A DNA stretch of 64,000 bases from JBFIHF01 sp964411125 (lineage in GTDB: Bacteria; Myxococcota_A; Bradymonadia; Bradymonadales; Bradymonadaceae): contig CAYPJU010000023.1 of assembly GCA_964411125.1 (NCBI GenBank), positions 1 through 64,000 of the forward strand, given 5' to 3'. This document shows positions 9,189-18,405 of the stretch, piece by piece (the first letter of the stretch is position 1; each line of letters opens with the position of its first letter). Both the position numbers and the translations under genes were made by a program. The notes under the pieces were generated by a model. The model searched no databases, was not told where the DNA came from, and saw only the letters and a list, made by a program, of their open reading frames with translations.

Positions 9189-9217
9189 TTGAAGTGGCCG
9201 GAAGGGAAGGCTATATG
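9189..9217 (+). promoter_or_regulatory. Candidate sigma70-type promoter upstream of the zinc-ribbon kinase
   Basis: TTGAAG (9189-9194), a 17-bp spacer, then TATATG (9212-9217). Each box matches the consensus at four of six positions. It lies about 30 bp before the ATG at 9248, in the only AT-richer part of a 143-bp gap. No clear Shine-Dalgarno beyond GGAGTAGCG is seen. Confidence 0.4.
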
Positions 9218-9247
9218 TGCGCTTACGGAAGTGGAGTAGCGTAGAGA

Positions 9248-11227
9248 ATGTCGTCGGGTTCCCTATATCGCGAGCGGTTGCCCTCGCACTATTGCACGCA
9301 CTGCCTGCAGGTGACGTTCGAGGACGACGCGCGATGCCCCGAGTGCGGTCGCCGTCAGCCTCCGGCCGGTTGGGAATCGATCCAACGGGGAAAGGATCGA
9401 TGGCTGGGGCGCGTGCTCGACGGGCGCTACGTGATGACGCGGCTGGTCGGGCGGGGTGCGATGGGCTCGGTCTACCGCGCGGCGTCGCTGGCGATTTCGC
9501 GCGACTTCGCGATCAAGGTCATCAACCTGAAAGAGGACGCCGGGGGGATCGACGCGGACCAGATTCGCGCCCGCCTGCATCGCGAGATCGAAGCGATCGG
9601 GTTGTTGCGTAATCCGCACATCGTGCCGTTCTACGAGGTGATCGAGCTGTACGAATCTTTCGTCGGCATCGTGATGGACTATGTGGCGGGGGACACCCTG
9701 GAGCAGATCGTGAATCGCGAGGGGCCGCTCCCCGCGCACCGCGCTGTGCAGGTCATCCGGCAGGTCTCGAACGGGATCCACGAGGCGCACCAGTTCGGCA
9801 TGATCCACCGCGACCTCAAGCCCGAAAACATCATGGTGGAGCGCCTCCCTTCGGGGGACGACTTCAGCCACGTCCTCGACTTCGGGATCGTGCACGTCGA
9901 CGACGGTGTCTCGCTCACCACGGGATTCCTCGGTACGCCGCTGTACGCGAGCCCCGAACAGGCGCTCGGCTCCGACATCGACCCGCGCAGCGACGTCTAC
10001 AGCATGGGGGCCGTGCTCTACTTTGCGCTGACCGGCCAACCGCCGTTCCCCGGCACGAGCGTCTACAAGATCCTTCAAGACCATGTGAAGACGCCGCCTC
10101 CGACCCTTCGGCAGGGCAACCCTTCTCGGATCTATCCGGCCCCGCTCGAATCGCTCGTCGCCGAGATGCTCGCCAAGAGTCCCGAACGCAGGCCGCAGAC
10201 GCTCGCCCAGGTGATCGAGAGGCTGGACGCAATTCACGACGAGCCGGGGGGTGCGATACCGGATTCGATCGAGTTCGAGCTCTTCGACGACCACGCGAGA
10301 TACTCGGTGAAGAACACCGCGAATTCGCTCGGAGAGTCCTCGAGCTCGGTGTACGAATCGGACGAGCTCGACGAGACGGGGCCGAAAGCCGCAATCTTTC
10401 ACCGCGGATCGTCCCGCGGCTCGGTGCGACGCCAGATCGAAGCGGAGCGGCACCGCCCGCGGACCGAGTTCGACCGAGTCTTCGAGGGCAACACGGGGGC
10501 CCACACGCTCGGAGTCGGGGTCGACGGCCAGGTGCTGATCGGTTCCGCCTCGGCGAAGGGCGACCTGTTGCTCGGACACATCGATGGCCGGCTGACGTTG
10601 GTGCGAGACGGGGAGGCGACCAGCCTGCGTGCGTCCGGCCGGACGTCCGCCGTCGGGCTCAACGGTACTTTGCTGCGCGGCACCCCCGAGGGGGTCATCG
10701 AAAAGTGGAACGGGGAGCGGTTCGTCCGTGAGTTCGCGCAACCGCGCGGCTCCGAGGTGACGGCCCTCGCCCTCGGAGGGATGGGAAGCCCGTGGGTCGC
10801 GGGGTTCGAGTCGGGCGGGGTCTACCTTCGTCGAGTGAGTCGACACAGCGAAGCGTGGGAGCGCGTCTTGAACGGCCCCGCCGTCGCCTCGGTCGCGTCG
10901 ACCGATCGGGCCGGTGTGTTCTGCGTCGCCCGGCGCCACGGCGAGCTGGAGATCTCGACGTATTCCGCACCCGACAAGGTGTACCAGAGGTTCCCGATCG
11001 GGGGCGTAGCGCGGGCGCTCGCCATCTCGCAGGACGGGCACCTCGCGGCGGCAGTGCTCGAAGACGAGTCGATCGTCGTCCATCTCGTCGAGGGGGGCCG
11101 CCGCGTCCATCTACTGAAGGACAGTCGCAACAAGCTCTTCGCCCTGCGTTTCGCAGGAACGGAGCTCCTCGGCTATTTCGAACGCCAGGGGCAGCTCTAC
11201 GCGCGCACGCTCGATCAGCCTCTCTGA
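9248..11227 (+). CDS. Ser/Thr protein kinase with N-terminal zinc ribbon and C-terminal propeller-like region
   Basis: A 659-residue Hanks-type kinase. Residues about 15-37 form a zinc ribbon (CTHC and CPEC). The kinase domain spans roughly 58-330: glycine loop LVGRGAMGSVY, VAIK-type Lys in FAIKVINL, catalytic loop MIHRDLKPEN, DFG in LDFGIVHVDD, and APE-like YASPEQ. After a Ser-rich linker, residues 400-659 consist of short beta-rich repeats (e.g. GVDGQVLIGSASAKGDLLL) that look like WD/propeller blades, probably a sensory or docking part. No TM helix is visible, so the protein should be cytosolic. The 3' end overlaps convergent tlyA by 13 bp. Confidence 0.88.
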   Translation: MSSGSLYRERLPSHYCTHCLQVTFEDDARCPECGRRQPPAGWESIQRGKDRWLGRVLDGRYVMTRLVGRGAMGSVYRAASLAISRDFAIKVINLKEDAGGIDADQIRARLHREIEAIGLLRNPHIVPFYEVIELYESFVGIVMDYVAGDTLEQIVNREGPLPAHRAVQVIRQVSNGIHEAHQFGMIHRDLKPENIMVERLPSGDDFSHVLDFGIVHVDDGVSLTTGFLGTPLYASPEQALGSDIDPRSDVYSMGAVLYFALTGQPPFPGTSVYKILQDHVKTPPPTLRQGNPSRIYPAPLESLVAEMLAKSPERRPQTLAQVIERLDAIHDEPGGAIPDSIEFELFDDHARYSVKNTANSLGESSSSVYESDELDETGPKAAIFHRGSSRGSVRRQIEAERHRPRTEFDRVFEGNTGAHTLGVGVDGQVLIGSASAKGDLLLGHIDGRLTLVRDGEATSLRASGRTSAVGLNGTLLRGTPEGVIEKWNGERFVREFAQPRGSEVTALALGGMGSPWVAGFESGGVYLRRVSRHSEAWERVLNGPAVASVASTDRAGVFCVARRHGELEISTYSAPDKVYQRFPIGGVARALAISQDGHLAAAVLEDESIVVHLVEGGRRVHLLKDSRNKLFALRFAGTELLGYFERQGQLYARTLDQPL

Positions 11228-11949
11228 AACCAGACGAGGTGCTCGACGTTCCCCGACGGACCGTGGACTTCGGAATCAGCCCGCTTCACCACGCTCAGCC
11301 CGAGGGCGGCGGCTTCGTCGACAACCCGTGCGATCGCCGCGTCTCGCGCTTCCTCGTCCCGCACGACCCCGCCCTTGCCGATGTTCTCCCGTCCCACTTC
11401 GAATTGTGGTTTCACGAGCGCCACGACGTCGGCGTGCGGTTTGAGGAAGGTCAAGGTGTTCGGCAGGACGAGCCCGAGCGAGATGAACGAACAGTCGATG
11501 ACCGCGAGGTCACACGGTTCCTCGATGGCGTCGGCGGGGAGATGCCGGATGTTCTGACGCTCGATCACGACGACCCGATCGTCCTCGCGCAGCTTCCATG
11601 CGAGCTGTCCGTAGCCGACGTCGACCGCGTAGACGCGGGCGGCGCCGCGCTGCAGCACGCAGTCGGTGAACCCGCCGGTGGAAGCGCCGACGTCGATCAC
11701 GACTTTGTCCGTGCAATCGTAGCCGAACTCGTCGAGGGCCCCGTCGAGCTTCATCCCGCCCCGCGAGACGAAGGGGAGCGATGCCCGCACGTCGATCTCG
11801 GCGTCTTCGGCGACTTTCGTCCCCGCCTTTTCGCACCGCTGACCGCCCACGTAGACGTCGCCGGCCATGATCAGCGCCTGCGCCTTGCTGCGCGATTCCA
11901 CGAGCTCGCGGTCCACCAACAGGTTGTCGATCCGAACTTTCTTCGCCAT
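11215..11949 (-). CDS. tlyA: TlyA family rRNA (cytidine-2'-O)-methyltransferase
   Basis: A 244-residue protein with an N-terminal S4-like RNA-binding domain (RIDNLLVDRELVESRSKAQALIMAG) and a FtsJ-type SAM methyltransferase core (VVIDVGASTGGFTDCVLQ, then VYAVDVGYGQLAW and LAVIDCSFISL). The family 2'-O-methylates 16S and/or 23S rRNA in the cytosol; bacteria with this gene tend to be sensitive to capreomycin-type antibiotics. Conserved K-D-K-E-like residues occur in FVSRGGMKL, IDCSF and VKPQFEVG. ATG 11949 is chosen because the 12 upstream codons lie outside the conserved S4 start. It is a single gene, convergent with the kinase. Confidence 0.93.
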   Translation of the reverse strand: MAKKVRIDNLLVDRELVESRSKAQALIMAGDVYVGGQRCEKAGTKVAEDAEIDVRASLPFVSRGGMKLDGALDEFGYDCTDKVVIDVGASTGGFTDCVLQRGAARVYAVDVGYGQLAWKLREDDRVVVIERQNIRHLPADAIEEPCDLAVIDCSFISLGLVLPNTLTFLKPHADVVALVKPQFEVGRENIGKGGVVRDEEARDAAIARVVDEAAALGLSVVKRADSEVHGPSGNVEHLVWFQRG

Positions 11950-12049
11950 CGGGCGGATTGTGGCCGCAGGCTTTCCTCGACGCAACCGGGGTCGAACTTT
12001 GGCCCTCTAGTCTGATACGCTCCGCCCTCAACGGCAGAACGGAGAACAC

Positions 12050-13129
12050 ATGCGCATCCTCTACGGAGTAGTCGGCGACGGGATGGGTCACGCCATCCGC
12101 AGCGCGGTCGTGATCGATCACCTGCTCGCACAAGGCCACGAAGTCCACATCGTGGCCTCGGGGCGAGCCACTCCCTACCTCGAGCAACGATTCGGCGAGA
12201 CGACCGAGATCTGGGGACTCGGGCTCGTCATGAAAGACAACGAGATCTCCAAGCGCCTGACGGCGGCGCACAACATCTCCGGGGCGCTGACCGGCCTTCC
12301 GGGCAACGTCGTGCAATTCTTCGACGTCGAGGCCGAGTTCGACCCCGAGCTCGTCATCAGCGACTTCGAGTCGTGGAGCTGGTTCTTCGGGAAGCTGTTC
12401 CGCGTCCCCGTGGTGTGTATCGACAACATCCAGATCATCAACCGTTGTCACCACGACGAGTCGATCATCGCGGGGGACTGGGACGACTTTCGGCTCACGA
12501 AGTCGATCGTCAAAGCGCGGACGCCGCAGGCGGCTCGGTATCTGATCACGACCTTCTTCTACCCGGAGGTGAAGAAGAAGCGGACAGAGCTGATGCCGCC
12601 GATCCTCCGCCCTTCGATCCTCGCCGCCGAGCCGACCGAGGGGGACCATCTGCTGGTGTATCAGACGTCGGAGACGTTTAGCGATCTCCCCGCGCTATTG
12701 GAGCGGCTCGATCTGCCGGTCTACGTCTACGGGCTACGCCGTGACATCACAGAGGAGGTTCGGGAAGGGAACATCACCTACAAGCCGTTTTCGGACGAGG
12801 GCTTCGTCGCCGATCTCGCGAGCGCGAGAGGAGTCGTCGCGTCCGCCGGGTTCACGCTGCTGTCGGAGGCGGTCCACCTCGGTAAACCGTACCTCGCAAC
12901 GCCGGTCCGGGGGCAATTCGAGCAGGTGCTCAACGCGAGATACCTCCACGAGCTCGGCTACGGCACCTACGACGAGCGCCTCGATCTCGATACCCTGCGG
13001 GAGTTTCAGGCGAACCTGGACCGCTACGAAGAGAACCTCCGGTCCTATGAGCGGCACGGAAACGACGTACTCTTCGGGCGTGTAGACGAACTGATCGACC
13101 AGGTGGAAGCCGGCCTACTCAAACGATAA
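12050..13129 (+). CDS. MJ1255/VC2487-family glycosyltransferase
   Basis: A 359-residue GT-B-fold protein that begins MRILYGVVGDGMGHAIRSA, the usual glycine-rich start of this family, and carries a C-terminal donor-site-like region (ASAGFTLLSEAVHLGKPYLATPVRGQFEQVLNA) typical of GT1/GT28 enzymes. A soluble cytosolic enzyme acting on an unknown acceptor is expected. It is followed after 10 bp by a small HAD-like gene, so the two may be co-transcribed. Divergent from tlyA with about 100 bp between them. Confidence 0.82.
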   Translation: MRILYGVVGDGMGHAIRSAVVIDHLLAQGHEVHIVASGRATPYLEQRFGETTEIWGLGLVMKDNEISKRLTAAHNISGALTGLPGNVVQFFDVEAEFDPELVISDFESWSWFFGKLFRVPVVCIDNIQIINRCHHDESIIAGDWDDFRLTKSIVKARTPQAARYLITTFFYPEVKKKRTELMPPILRPSILAAEPTEGDHLLVYQTSETFSDLPALLERLDLPVYVYGLRRDITEEVREGNITYKPFSDEGFVADLASARGVVASAGFTLLSEAVHLGKPYLATPVRGQFEQVLNARYLHELGYGTYDERLDLDTLREFQANLDRYEENLRSYERHGNDVLFGRVDELIDQVEAGLLKR

Positions 13130-13139
13130 ACCCCACGAA

Positions 13140-13628
13140 ATGACCGAAAAACGAACCATCGTCTTTCTCGACATCGACGGCGTCCTCAACGACCAGGACT
13201 GGGTCAGCGCCGTCATCGCCGACTACGAGGCTCGCGGCACCGAGCCCGACGGCCCGATCGCGGCGCTCGCCGCCATCATCGATCCGGACCGGGTGGCCCT
13301 CCTGAACGCCATCGTACGCGACGGGCGGGCGGAGGTCGTCGCCGCGACGTCGTGGCGGGAGGTGCTCGACATCGAGGAGTTGACCGATGCGCTGCAGCGC
13401 AAGGGGTTCGATCACGAGATCGTCGACATGACGCCGATCGAACCGGAAGGGCGCGGGCGGCAGATCGCGGCCTGGCTGGACGGCCGGGATGACGTCGGCG
13501 CGGTGGCGATCCTCGACGACGACGTCGACATGGATCCGGTCACCGAACACTGGGTGCAGACGGACAATACCGTAGGGCTGACGGACGCCCATGTGAGGGC
13601 GGCCCTGGAGATGTTGGGTCGAGGCTGA
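13140..13628 (+). CDS. Small HAD-like protein (RNA-repair HAD type)
   Basis: A 162-residue HAD-superfamily protein: motif I is VFLDIDGVLND (nucleophile Asp and DxD), motif II Thr/Ser is in AATSWRE, and the acidic motif IV is ILDDDVDMD. This compact form resembles the HAD domain found in bacterial 'Swiss Army knife' RNA-repair-type proteins, but here it stands alone. A phosphatase role is likely; the substrate is unknown. It lies 10 bp after the glycosyltransferase and is convergent with the phytochrome gene with only 9 bp between stops. Confidence 0.75.
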   Translation: MTEKRTIVFLDIDGVLNDQDWVSAVIADYEARGTEPDGPIAALAAIIDPDRVALLNAIVRDGRAEVVAATSWREVLDIEELTDALQRKGFDHEIVDMTPIEPEGRGRQIAAWLDGRDDVGAVAILDDDVDMDPVTEHWVQTDNTVGLTDAHVRAALEMLGRG

Positions 13629-13637
13629 GGGGACCGC

Positions 13638-15803
13638 TCACTCGGCGGCGACCGGGTCGAAGGGGAAGGCGACGACGAACGTCGTCCCCGCTTCGGCGGT
13701 CGAGTCGACGGTGATCTTTCCGCCGTGTCCGTCGACGATCGACTTGGCGATGAAGAGACCGAGCCCCATGCCGTCGCTGTTGCCGTCCGAATCGCCGCGG
13801 ACGTAGGGGTTGAAGAGGGTCGGGAACTTGTCTTTGGAGATCGGCTCTCCCTGATTGTGCACTTCGATCAATGCGCGACGCGGGGTGGACGAGAGCCGCA
13901 CGACGATCGGCTTACCGGTCGCTCCGTAATGGCGCGCGTTGCTGAGGAGGTTCGCGACGACCTGTTCGATCCGCCCGGCGTCACCCACGATCGGCTCGAC
14001 CTCGTCGAGATAGAGTTCGTAGGTCGAACCCGGGTAGGCGAGCTCGCACTCGTTCACCAGATCGTGCACGAGCGCCCCGAGGTCGACCTGCTCGAAGTCG
14101 AGCTCGAGCGGTTCGTCGCTCTGTAGGCGTGTGACGTCGGAGAGCTGCGTCATCAGATCGCGCATCCGGCGTGTCGAGTTTCGAATGTGCCGCCCGATCT
14201 GCTCCGACCCAGACGACCGCGTGAGGATCTCGCCTGCCATCGAGACGGCCTGCATCGGATTGCGCAGGTCGTGTGCGACCATGCCGAGAGCGAGTTTACG
14301 GATCCGTTCGCGGGCCGAGGCCCACTGGAGCGAAAGCCGAGTGAGGTCCGAGGAGAGGTGGCCGGCGACGTCCTCATCGATCGCCGTCCAGGGCCGCGAA
14401 GTCCCTCGTACCGTCTCGTTCCAGAGCTCGAACGACCCGCGGGGAGAGAGGCGTTCGCCGTGCTCGCCGACCGTGACCGTTTTGGTCGGCTCTCCGGCCC
14501 AGGGCACTTGTTGGACGCGTTCGTGGCGGAAAAAAAGGAGCCAACCGTTCTGCGCTCGATGGAACGGCACGGCCAGCACGCCGGTCGCCTTCTCGGAGAA
14601 CTCGATCCCCTCTCGTCCTTCGTGCACGGCCGGCGTCGCGACGAGCCCTACCTCGGGGTCGGCGCCGAGCTTGTCGACGAGCGCCGAAACCCACGCGACG
14701 TCGGGACCGTCGCCATATACCGCGACGCGGGAGTCGGAGGTGACGGCCACGGCGTCGGCGTCGAGCAGCTCGAGGAGCTCCAGGTGATTGTCTGCGAGCC
14801 CGCGTAGCACCTCGCCCTCGTCTTCGACCGCGCGGACCAGAGATTCGCGGGCCTCGCCCTTGCGTTTCCGCTCGGATTGCTCGGTCTGACGCAGTAGGTG
14901 GTCGATCACGAGGCTCAGCGTTCGGCTCAAGAGGCGGGCGGTAGAGCGCTCGGTGTGACTCACGACCTTCTTCGAATAGTGGTGGCACGCGATGAGTCCC
15001 CAGAGTCGTCCACCGACGACCAACGAGACGCTCATCGTCGCGTTCACCCCCATGTTGCGCAGGTACTCGATGTGGATCGGCGACACGGCGCGGAGCACGC
15101 TGCGGCTCAAGTCGAGAGGGCCACCGGTGTTCGGGTTCATCGCGGGGACGAGCTCCGCGCGATCGTCGGTCACCTCGGCGATGAGACGGACCGGGTTGAG
15201 GGCGTAGAGGTCGCGCGCCCGTTGCGGGATGTCGGACGCGGGGTACCGCATCCCGAGGAAGCTCTCCTCGACGGCATCGGAGCGCGTCTCCGCGACCACC
15301 TCTCCGCTGAGATCTTCCATGAACCGGTAGGCCATCACGCGGTCATGACCGATGAGGCGCTGAATCTCCTTCACTGCGGTTTCGAGCAGCTGCTCGACGT
15401 TCGATGCGTCCTGTAGCCGCCCGACCGCCTCCTGGGCGTGCATGGCGAACTGGAAAGTCTCGAGCGAGGCGGGAGGCTCGATCTCGACGACGAAAGAATC
15501 GCCGACGCGGTGAGCAAGGAGTTCGAAGCGCCGCTCCGGAAGCGGGCGGAAGCTCCAACCCTGGTGAGCGTTGTCCGCGGTTTCCTCGACCACCCGGAGC
15601 CAGGTCTCGGCGGAGATCAGATCTTCGCCGAGCACCTCTCCCACGAGAGTTTCGGCTTCGACGCCGAAAAAGCTCGCGATGTTGGCGGAGGCCTGCAAGA
15701 CGACGCGATCTGCGTCCATGACGAGCATCGCGCCGTGGGGCTGGATCGCGCCCGGGATGTGGATCGGTTCGTCGTCGCAGGTTGTGAGGTCGACTTTCTT
15801 CAA
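13638..15803 (-). CDS. bphP: Bacteriophytochrome histidine kinase
   Basis: A 721-residue red/far-red photoreceptor kinase. PAS-GAF-PHY photosensory module: biliverdin-binding Cys at residue 9 (DLTTCDDEP), the PAS knot start IHIPGAIQPHG, GAF motif PASDIP (about 190), and PHY tongue motif PRGSF (about 454). The kinase half has an H-box AHDLRNPMQ (His near 510), N-box NLLSNARHYG and G-box GMGLGLF. The start is TTG at 15803: it overlaps the heme oxygenase stop as TTGA, has AGGAG eight bases upstream, and places the Cys at the normal distance from the PAS domain. Longer in-frame starts run into the oxygenase gene. No response regulator is adjacent, so its phosphotransfer partner is elsewhere. Confidence 0.95.
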   Translation of the reverse strand: MKKVDLTTCDDEPIHIPGAIQPHGAMLVMDADRVVLQASANIASFFGVEAETLVGEVLGEDLISAETWLRVVEETADNAHQGWSFRPLPERRFELLAHRVGDSFVVEIEPPASLETFQFAMHAQEAVGRLQDASNVEQLLETAVKEIQRLIGHDRVMAYRFMEDLSGEVVAETRSDAVEESFLGMRYPASDIPQRARDLYALNPVRLIAEVTDDRAELVPAMNPNTGGPLDLSRSVLRAVSPIHIEYLRNMGVNATMSVSLVVGGRLWGLIACHHYSKKVVSHTERSTARLLSRTLSLVIDHLLRQTEQSERKRKGEARESLVRAVEDEGEVLRGLADNHLELLELLDADAVAVTSDSRVAVYGDGPDVAWVSALVDKLGADPEVGLVATPAVHEGREGIEFSEKATGVLAVPFHRAQNGWLLFFRHERVQQVPWAGEPTKTVTVGEHGERLSPRGSFELWNETVRGTSRPWTAIDEDVAGHLSSDLTRLSLQWASARERIRKLALGMVAHDLRNPMQAVSMAGEILTRSSGSEQIGRHIRNSTRRMRDLMTQLSDVTRLQSDEPLELDFEQVDLGALVHDLVNECELAYPGSTYELYLDEVEPIVGDAGRIEQVVANLLSNARHYGATGKPIVVRLSSTPRRALIEVHNQGEPISKDKFPTLFNPYVRGDSDGNSDGMGLGLFIAKSIVDGHGGKITVDSTAEAGTTFVVAFPFDPVAAE

Positions 15804-16420
15804 TCGAGGGCTCCTTGCGATTCGAACGACGCCTCCATCGACGCGAAAGTGAGGCACGCTCCGTCTGCAATCCGCTCTGCCTGGAGCGGATCACCGTCGA
15901 ACACGGAGAGTGTGGAGAGGAGTCGTCGCCAGCGGGGACCCGTGTCACGCCCGTATCCAGCGAAGTACCGGCTCTCGAAGCCGAGGCGATCGGCGAAGAG
16001 GCGGTGCAGCACCTGCCCGCCGAGCATCGAGCCCTCGACCACGTACGCCGTCCCGAGCAGTTCGGGATATCTTGCGTCTTTCAGTTGCATTCGGGGCTCG
16101 AACGTTCGAGCGACCGCCGATATGCCCAATCGATCGAGATCGTCTCTCAGCCAGTCGACTTTGACCGCGCGCGCCACTGGTTCCACCTCTGAAGGCCACT
16201 CCGATCGGGCCCACAGGGCCTCTTCGTGCCCGGCATGCCACTGCCACAGTCCGAGGAGAAACGCCCCGAGCTCTCGTTCGGTGACGATCGATTCGGCCGC
16301 TACCCGCGCTTCGATGCGCTCGTGCGCATCGCGCGTGCGATCGCGCAAGAGGTCGATCACACGGTGAGGCGTCGTCACTTGTTTCGCCAGGTCCTTCAAG
16401 ACAGCACCCAATCTGTGCAT
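15800..16420 (-). CDS. bphO: Heme oxygenase (biliverdin-producing)
   Basis: A 206-residue heme oxygenase that opens heme to biliverdin, the phytochrome chromophore. The distal-helix signature GTAYVVEGSMLGGQVL is clear; the proximal His is probably in RDAHERIEA near the N-terminus. ATG at 16420 gives the family length; the open frame upstream is low-complexity and unlike the family. The stop overlaps the TTG start of bphP by three bases, so enzyme and apoprotein are made from the same message. cysS ends 46 bp upstream on the same strand, so all three could share a transcript. Confidence 0.92.
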   Translation of the reverse strand: MHRLGAVLKDLAKQVTTPHRVIDLLRDRTRDAHERIEARVAAESIVTERELGAFLLGLWQWHAGHEEALWARSEWPSEVEPVARAVKVDWLRDDLDRLGISAVARTFEPRMQLKDARYPELLGTAYVVEGSMLGGQVLHRLFADRLGFESRYFAGYGRDTGPRWRRLLSTLSVFDGDPLQAERIADGACLTFASMEASFESQGALD

Positions 16421-16466
16421 CGACCAGGCCAAAGCAATGACGCTTAATCGAATCCGTGATGTGGAT

Positions 16467-17990
16467 TCAGCAAAGCCTCCACGTCGTACCCTCGGGGGAG
16501 TCCATGATCTCGACCCCCATCTCGAGCAGCTCGTCACGTAGCGAGTCGGCAGCGGCCCAGTCCTTGTTGGCTCGCGCCTCGCCGCGGGCCACAATCTTGG
16601 CTTCGATCGCGTCGGCGTCGAGCTCGAGCACCTTTACGCGCAGGTCGCGCAGCTCCCGCAGCGCGGTCCCCGCCTCACGCTCGAAGAGGCCGAGAATGTT
16701 CCCGGCGCCTCGCAGCGCGGTCGCAGCGCGATAGATCGTCCACGCGCGCTCGGCCGACGGCTTCTTCTTCGACTCCGTGAGCTCGTTCGCGATCTTGGCG
16801 GCATCCCCGAGCACGGCGAGAGCGCGCGGGGTGTTGAAATCGTCGGCGAGTGCCTCTTCGAGACGTTCGCCGAACGACTCGAGCACGTCCCCGGCGGCCT
16901 CCTCCCAATCGGCCTGCGGCGGCGGGTTGTCCGCCGCATCGAATCCGGCCCGCGCCAGCGTGGCGTCGACCCGCTGGAGGGCAGTGTAGAAGTAGTCGAG
17001 CCGCTGGGTCGCCTCCTCGAGGTTGTCGACCGAATAGGTGATCGGGTTCCGGTAGTGCGTCGTCAGCATGAAGAACCGGATCGCCTCGGGATGGTATCCC
17101 TGCAGGACGTCGCGCGTGGTCCAGAAGTTCCCCAGCGACTTCGACATCTTGCGCTCGACCGTCTGCCCGCTGTCGTCTCGTTCGGCGACGTTCACCATCC
17201 CGATGTGCATCCAGTAGTTCACGAAGTCGACGCCGCACGCCCCCTCGGACTGCGCGATCTCGTTTTCGTGGTGGGGGAAGATCAGGTCGCGCCCTCCTCC
17301 GTGGATGTCGAACGTCGCCCCGAGATATTCGGTCGACATCGCCGAGCACTCGATGTGCCATCCCGGTCGCCCCTCGCCCCACGGCGAGTCCCAGGAGATC
17401 TCGCCGTCTTTGCCTCCCTTCCAGAGGGCGAAGTCGAACGGGTGTTCCTTGAGGTTGTCTGCGTCGACGCGGCCCGATCGCCCTGCCTCCATGTCCTCGA
17501 GCTTGCGATGGGAGAGCTTCCCGTAGCCGTCGAACTTCTCGACCCGGTAGTAGACGTCGCCGCCCGCCTCGTACGCGTAGCCCCGCTCGATCAGCTTCTC
17601 GACCATCGCGATGATCTGGTCGATGTGCTCGGAGACCTTTGGCGCGACGTCGGCGTCCTGCACTCCCAGCGCCGCCATGTCTTCGTCGAAGGCCTCGATG
17701 AAGCGCTGCGACAGCGCGAGCGGCTCCTCGCCGGTCTCGGCCGCACGCTTGATGATCTTGTCGTCCACGTCGGTGTGATTGCGGACGTGCTGGACCTCGT
17801 AGCCGACCGAGCGGAGGAATCGCGCGACGACGTCGAAGAAAATGTAGACCCGGGCGTGGCCGATGTGGGTGTAGTCGTAGACCGTCACCCCACAGACGTA
17901 CATTCCCACTTTGCCTGGCTCGATCGTCTCGAGCGGGCGTTTCTGGTCGGAGAGCGTATCGAAGATCGTGATCTGTCGTGGAGCGGCCAT
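16467..17990 (-). CDS. cysS: Cysteinyl-tRNA synthetase
   Basis: A 507-residue class Ia synthetase charging tRNA-Cys. Zinc and ATP motifs are all present: MYVCGVTVYDYTHIGHAR (HIGH), GWHIECSAMS, the FPHHENEIAQSE zinc ligands and KMSKS in VERKMSKSLGN. The C-terminal DALR-like helical region ends near the stop. ATG 17990 is chosen; a GTG two codons upstream is also in frame. It is the first gene of a possible cysS-bphO-bphP transcript. Confidence 0.97.
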   Translation of the reverse strand: MAAPRQITIFDTLSDQKRPLETIEPGKVGMYVCGVTVYDYTHIGHARVYIFFDVVARFLRSVGYEVQHVRNHTDVDDKIIKRAAETGEEPLALSQRFIEAFDEDMAALGVQDADVAPKVSEHIDQIIAMVEKLIERGYAYEAGGDVYYRVEKFDGYGKLSHRKLEDMEAGRSGRVDADNLKEHPFDFALWKGGKDGEISWDSPWGEGRPGWHIECSAMSTEYLGATFDIHGGGRDLIFPHHENEIAQSEGACGVDFVNYWMHIGMVNVAERDDSGQTVERKMSKSLGNFWTTRDVLQGYHPEAIRFFMLTTHYRNPITYSVDNLEEATQRLDYFYTALQRVDATLARAGFDAADNPPPQADWEEAAGDVLESFGERLEEALADDFNTPRALAVLGDAAKIANELTESKKKPSAERAWTIYRAATALRGAGNILGLFEREAGTALRELRDLRVKVLELDADAIEAKIVARGEARANKDWAAADSLRDELLEMGVEIMDSPEGTTWRLC

Positions 17991-18225
17991 GGCCACAGCC
18001 TCATGCGTTTGGTGAGTGAATGTACGAGTGAATTCGGTTGCCGCAGGTCAGCGACAACACCGGAAAAAGGGACGGGTTTTCGTCTTCCACTTCGCCATGG
18101 AGCGAATATATGCAGAAGCGCGGATCGGGGTCAAATCGTGGAATTCGGGGGGCCCGCTGGCCCTCTGGAGGTTCGCGGCTACGTTCGTATTCAGTGTTTG
18201 GCTGACCAATGGATGGAGCTTCACC

Positions 18226-18402
18226 ATGACTTCTATCGCCCGCTCAATCGTTCTCGTCGTCTTGTTCGTTCTCGCCGTCTGGGCCGTGGGATCCCTCCTG
18301 GGGTTCAACATCAGCCTGGTGGGTACCCTGATCGGCTCGGTGGTGCTGACCCTGCTCGCCACCCTGATCTTCGGGGGCTTGCGAAAGATCAGGACCCGCT
18401 GA
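18226..18402 (+). CDS. Small two-TM membrane protein
   Basis: A 58-residue hydrophobic protein: two predicted TM helices (SIVLVVLFVLAVWAVGSLL and LIGSVVLTLLATLIFGGL) with a basic C-terminus (RKIRTR), a topology shared with many small DUF/GlsB-like envelope proteins. ATG 18226 is preceded by GGAG at 18214. A longer in-frame start at 18016 would add 70 residues without clear structure. Function unknown. Convergent with the next gene, with three bases between the stops. Confidence 0.6.
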   Translation: MTSIARSIVLVVLFVLAVWAVGSLLGFNISLVGTLIGSVVLTLLATLIFGGLRKIRTR

Positions 18403-18405
18403 CGC

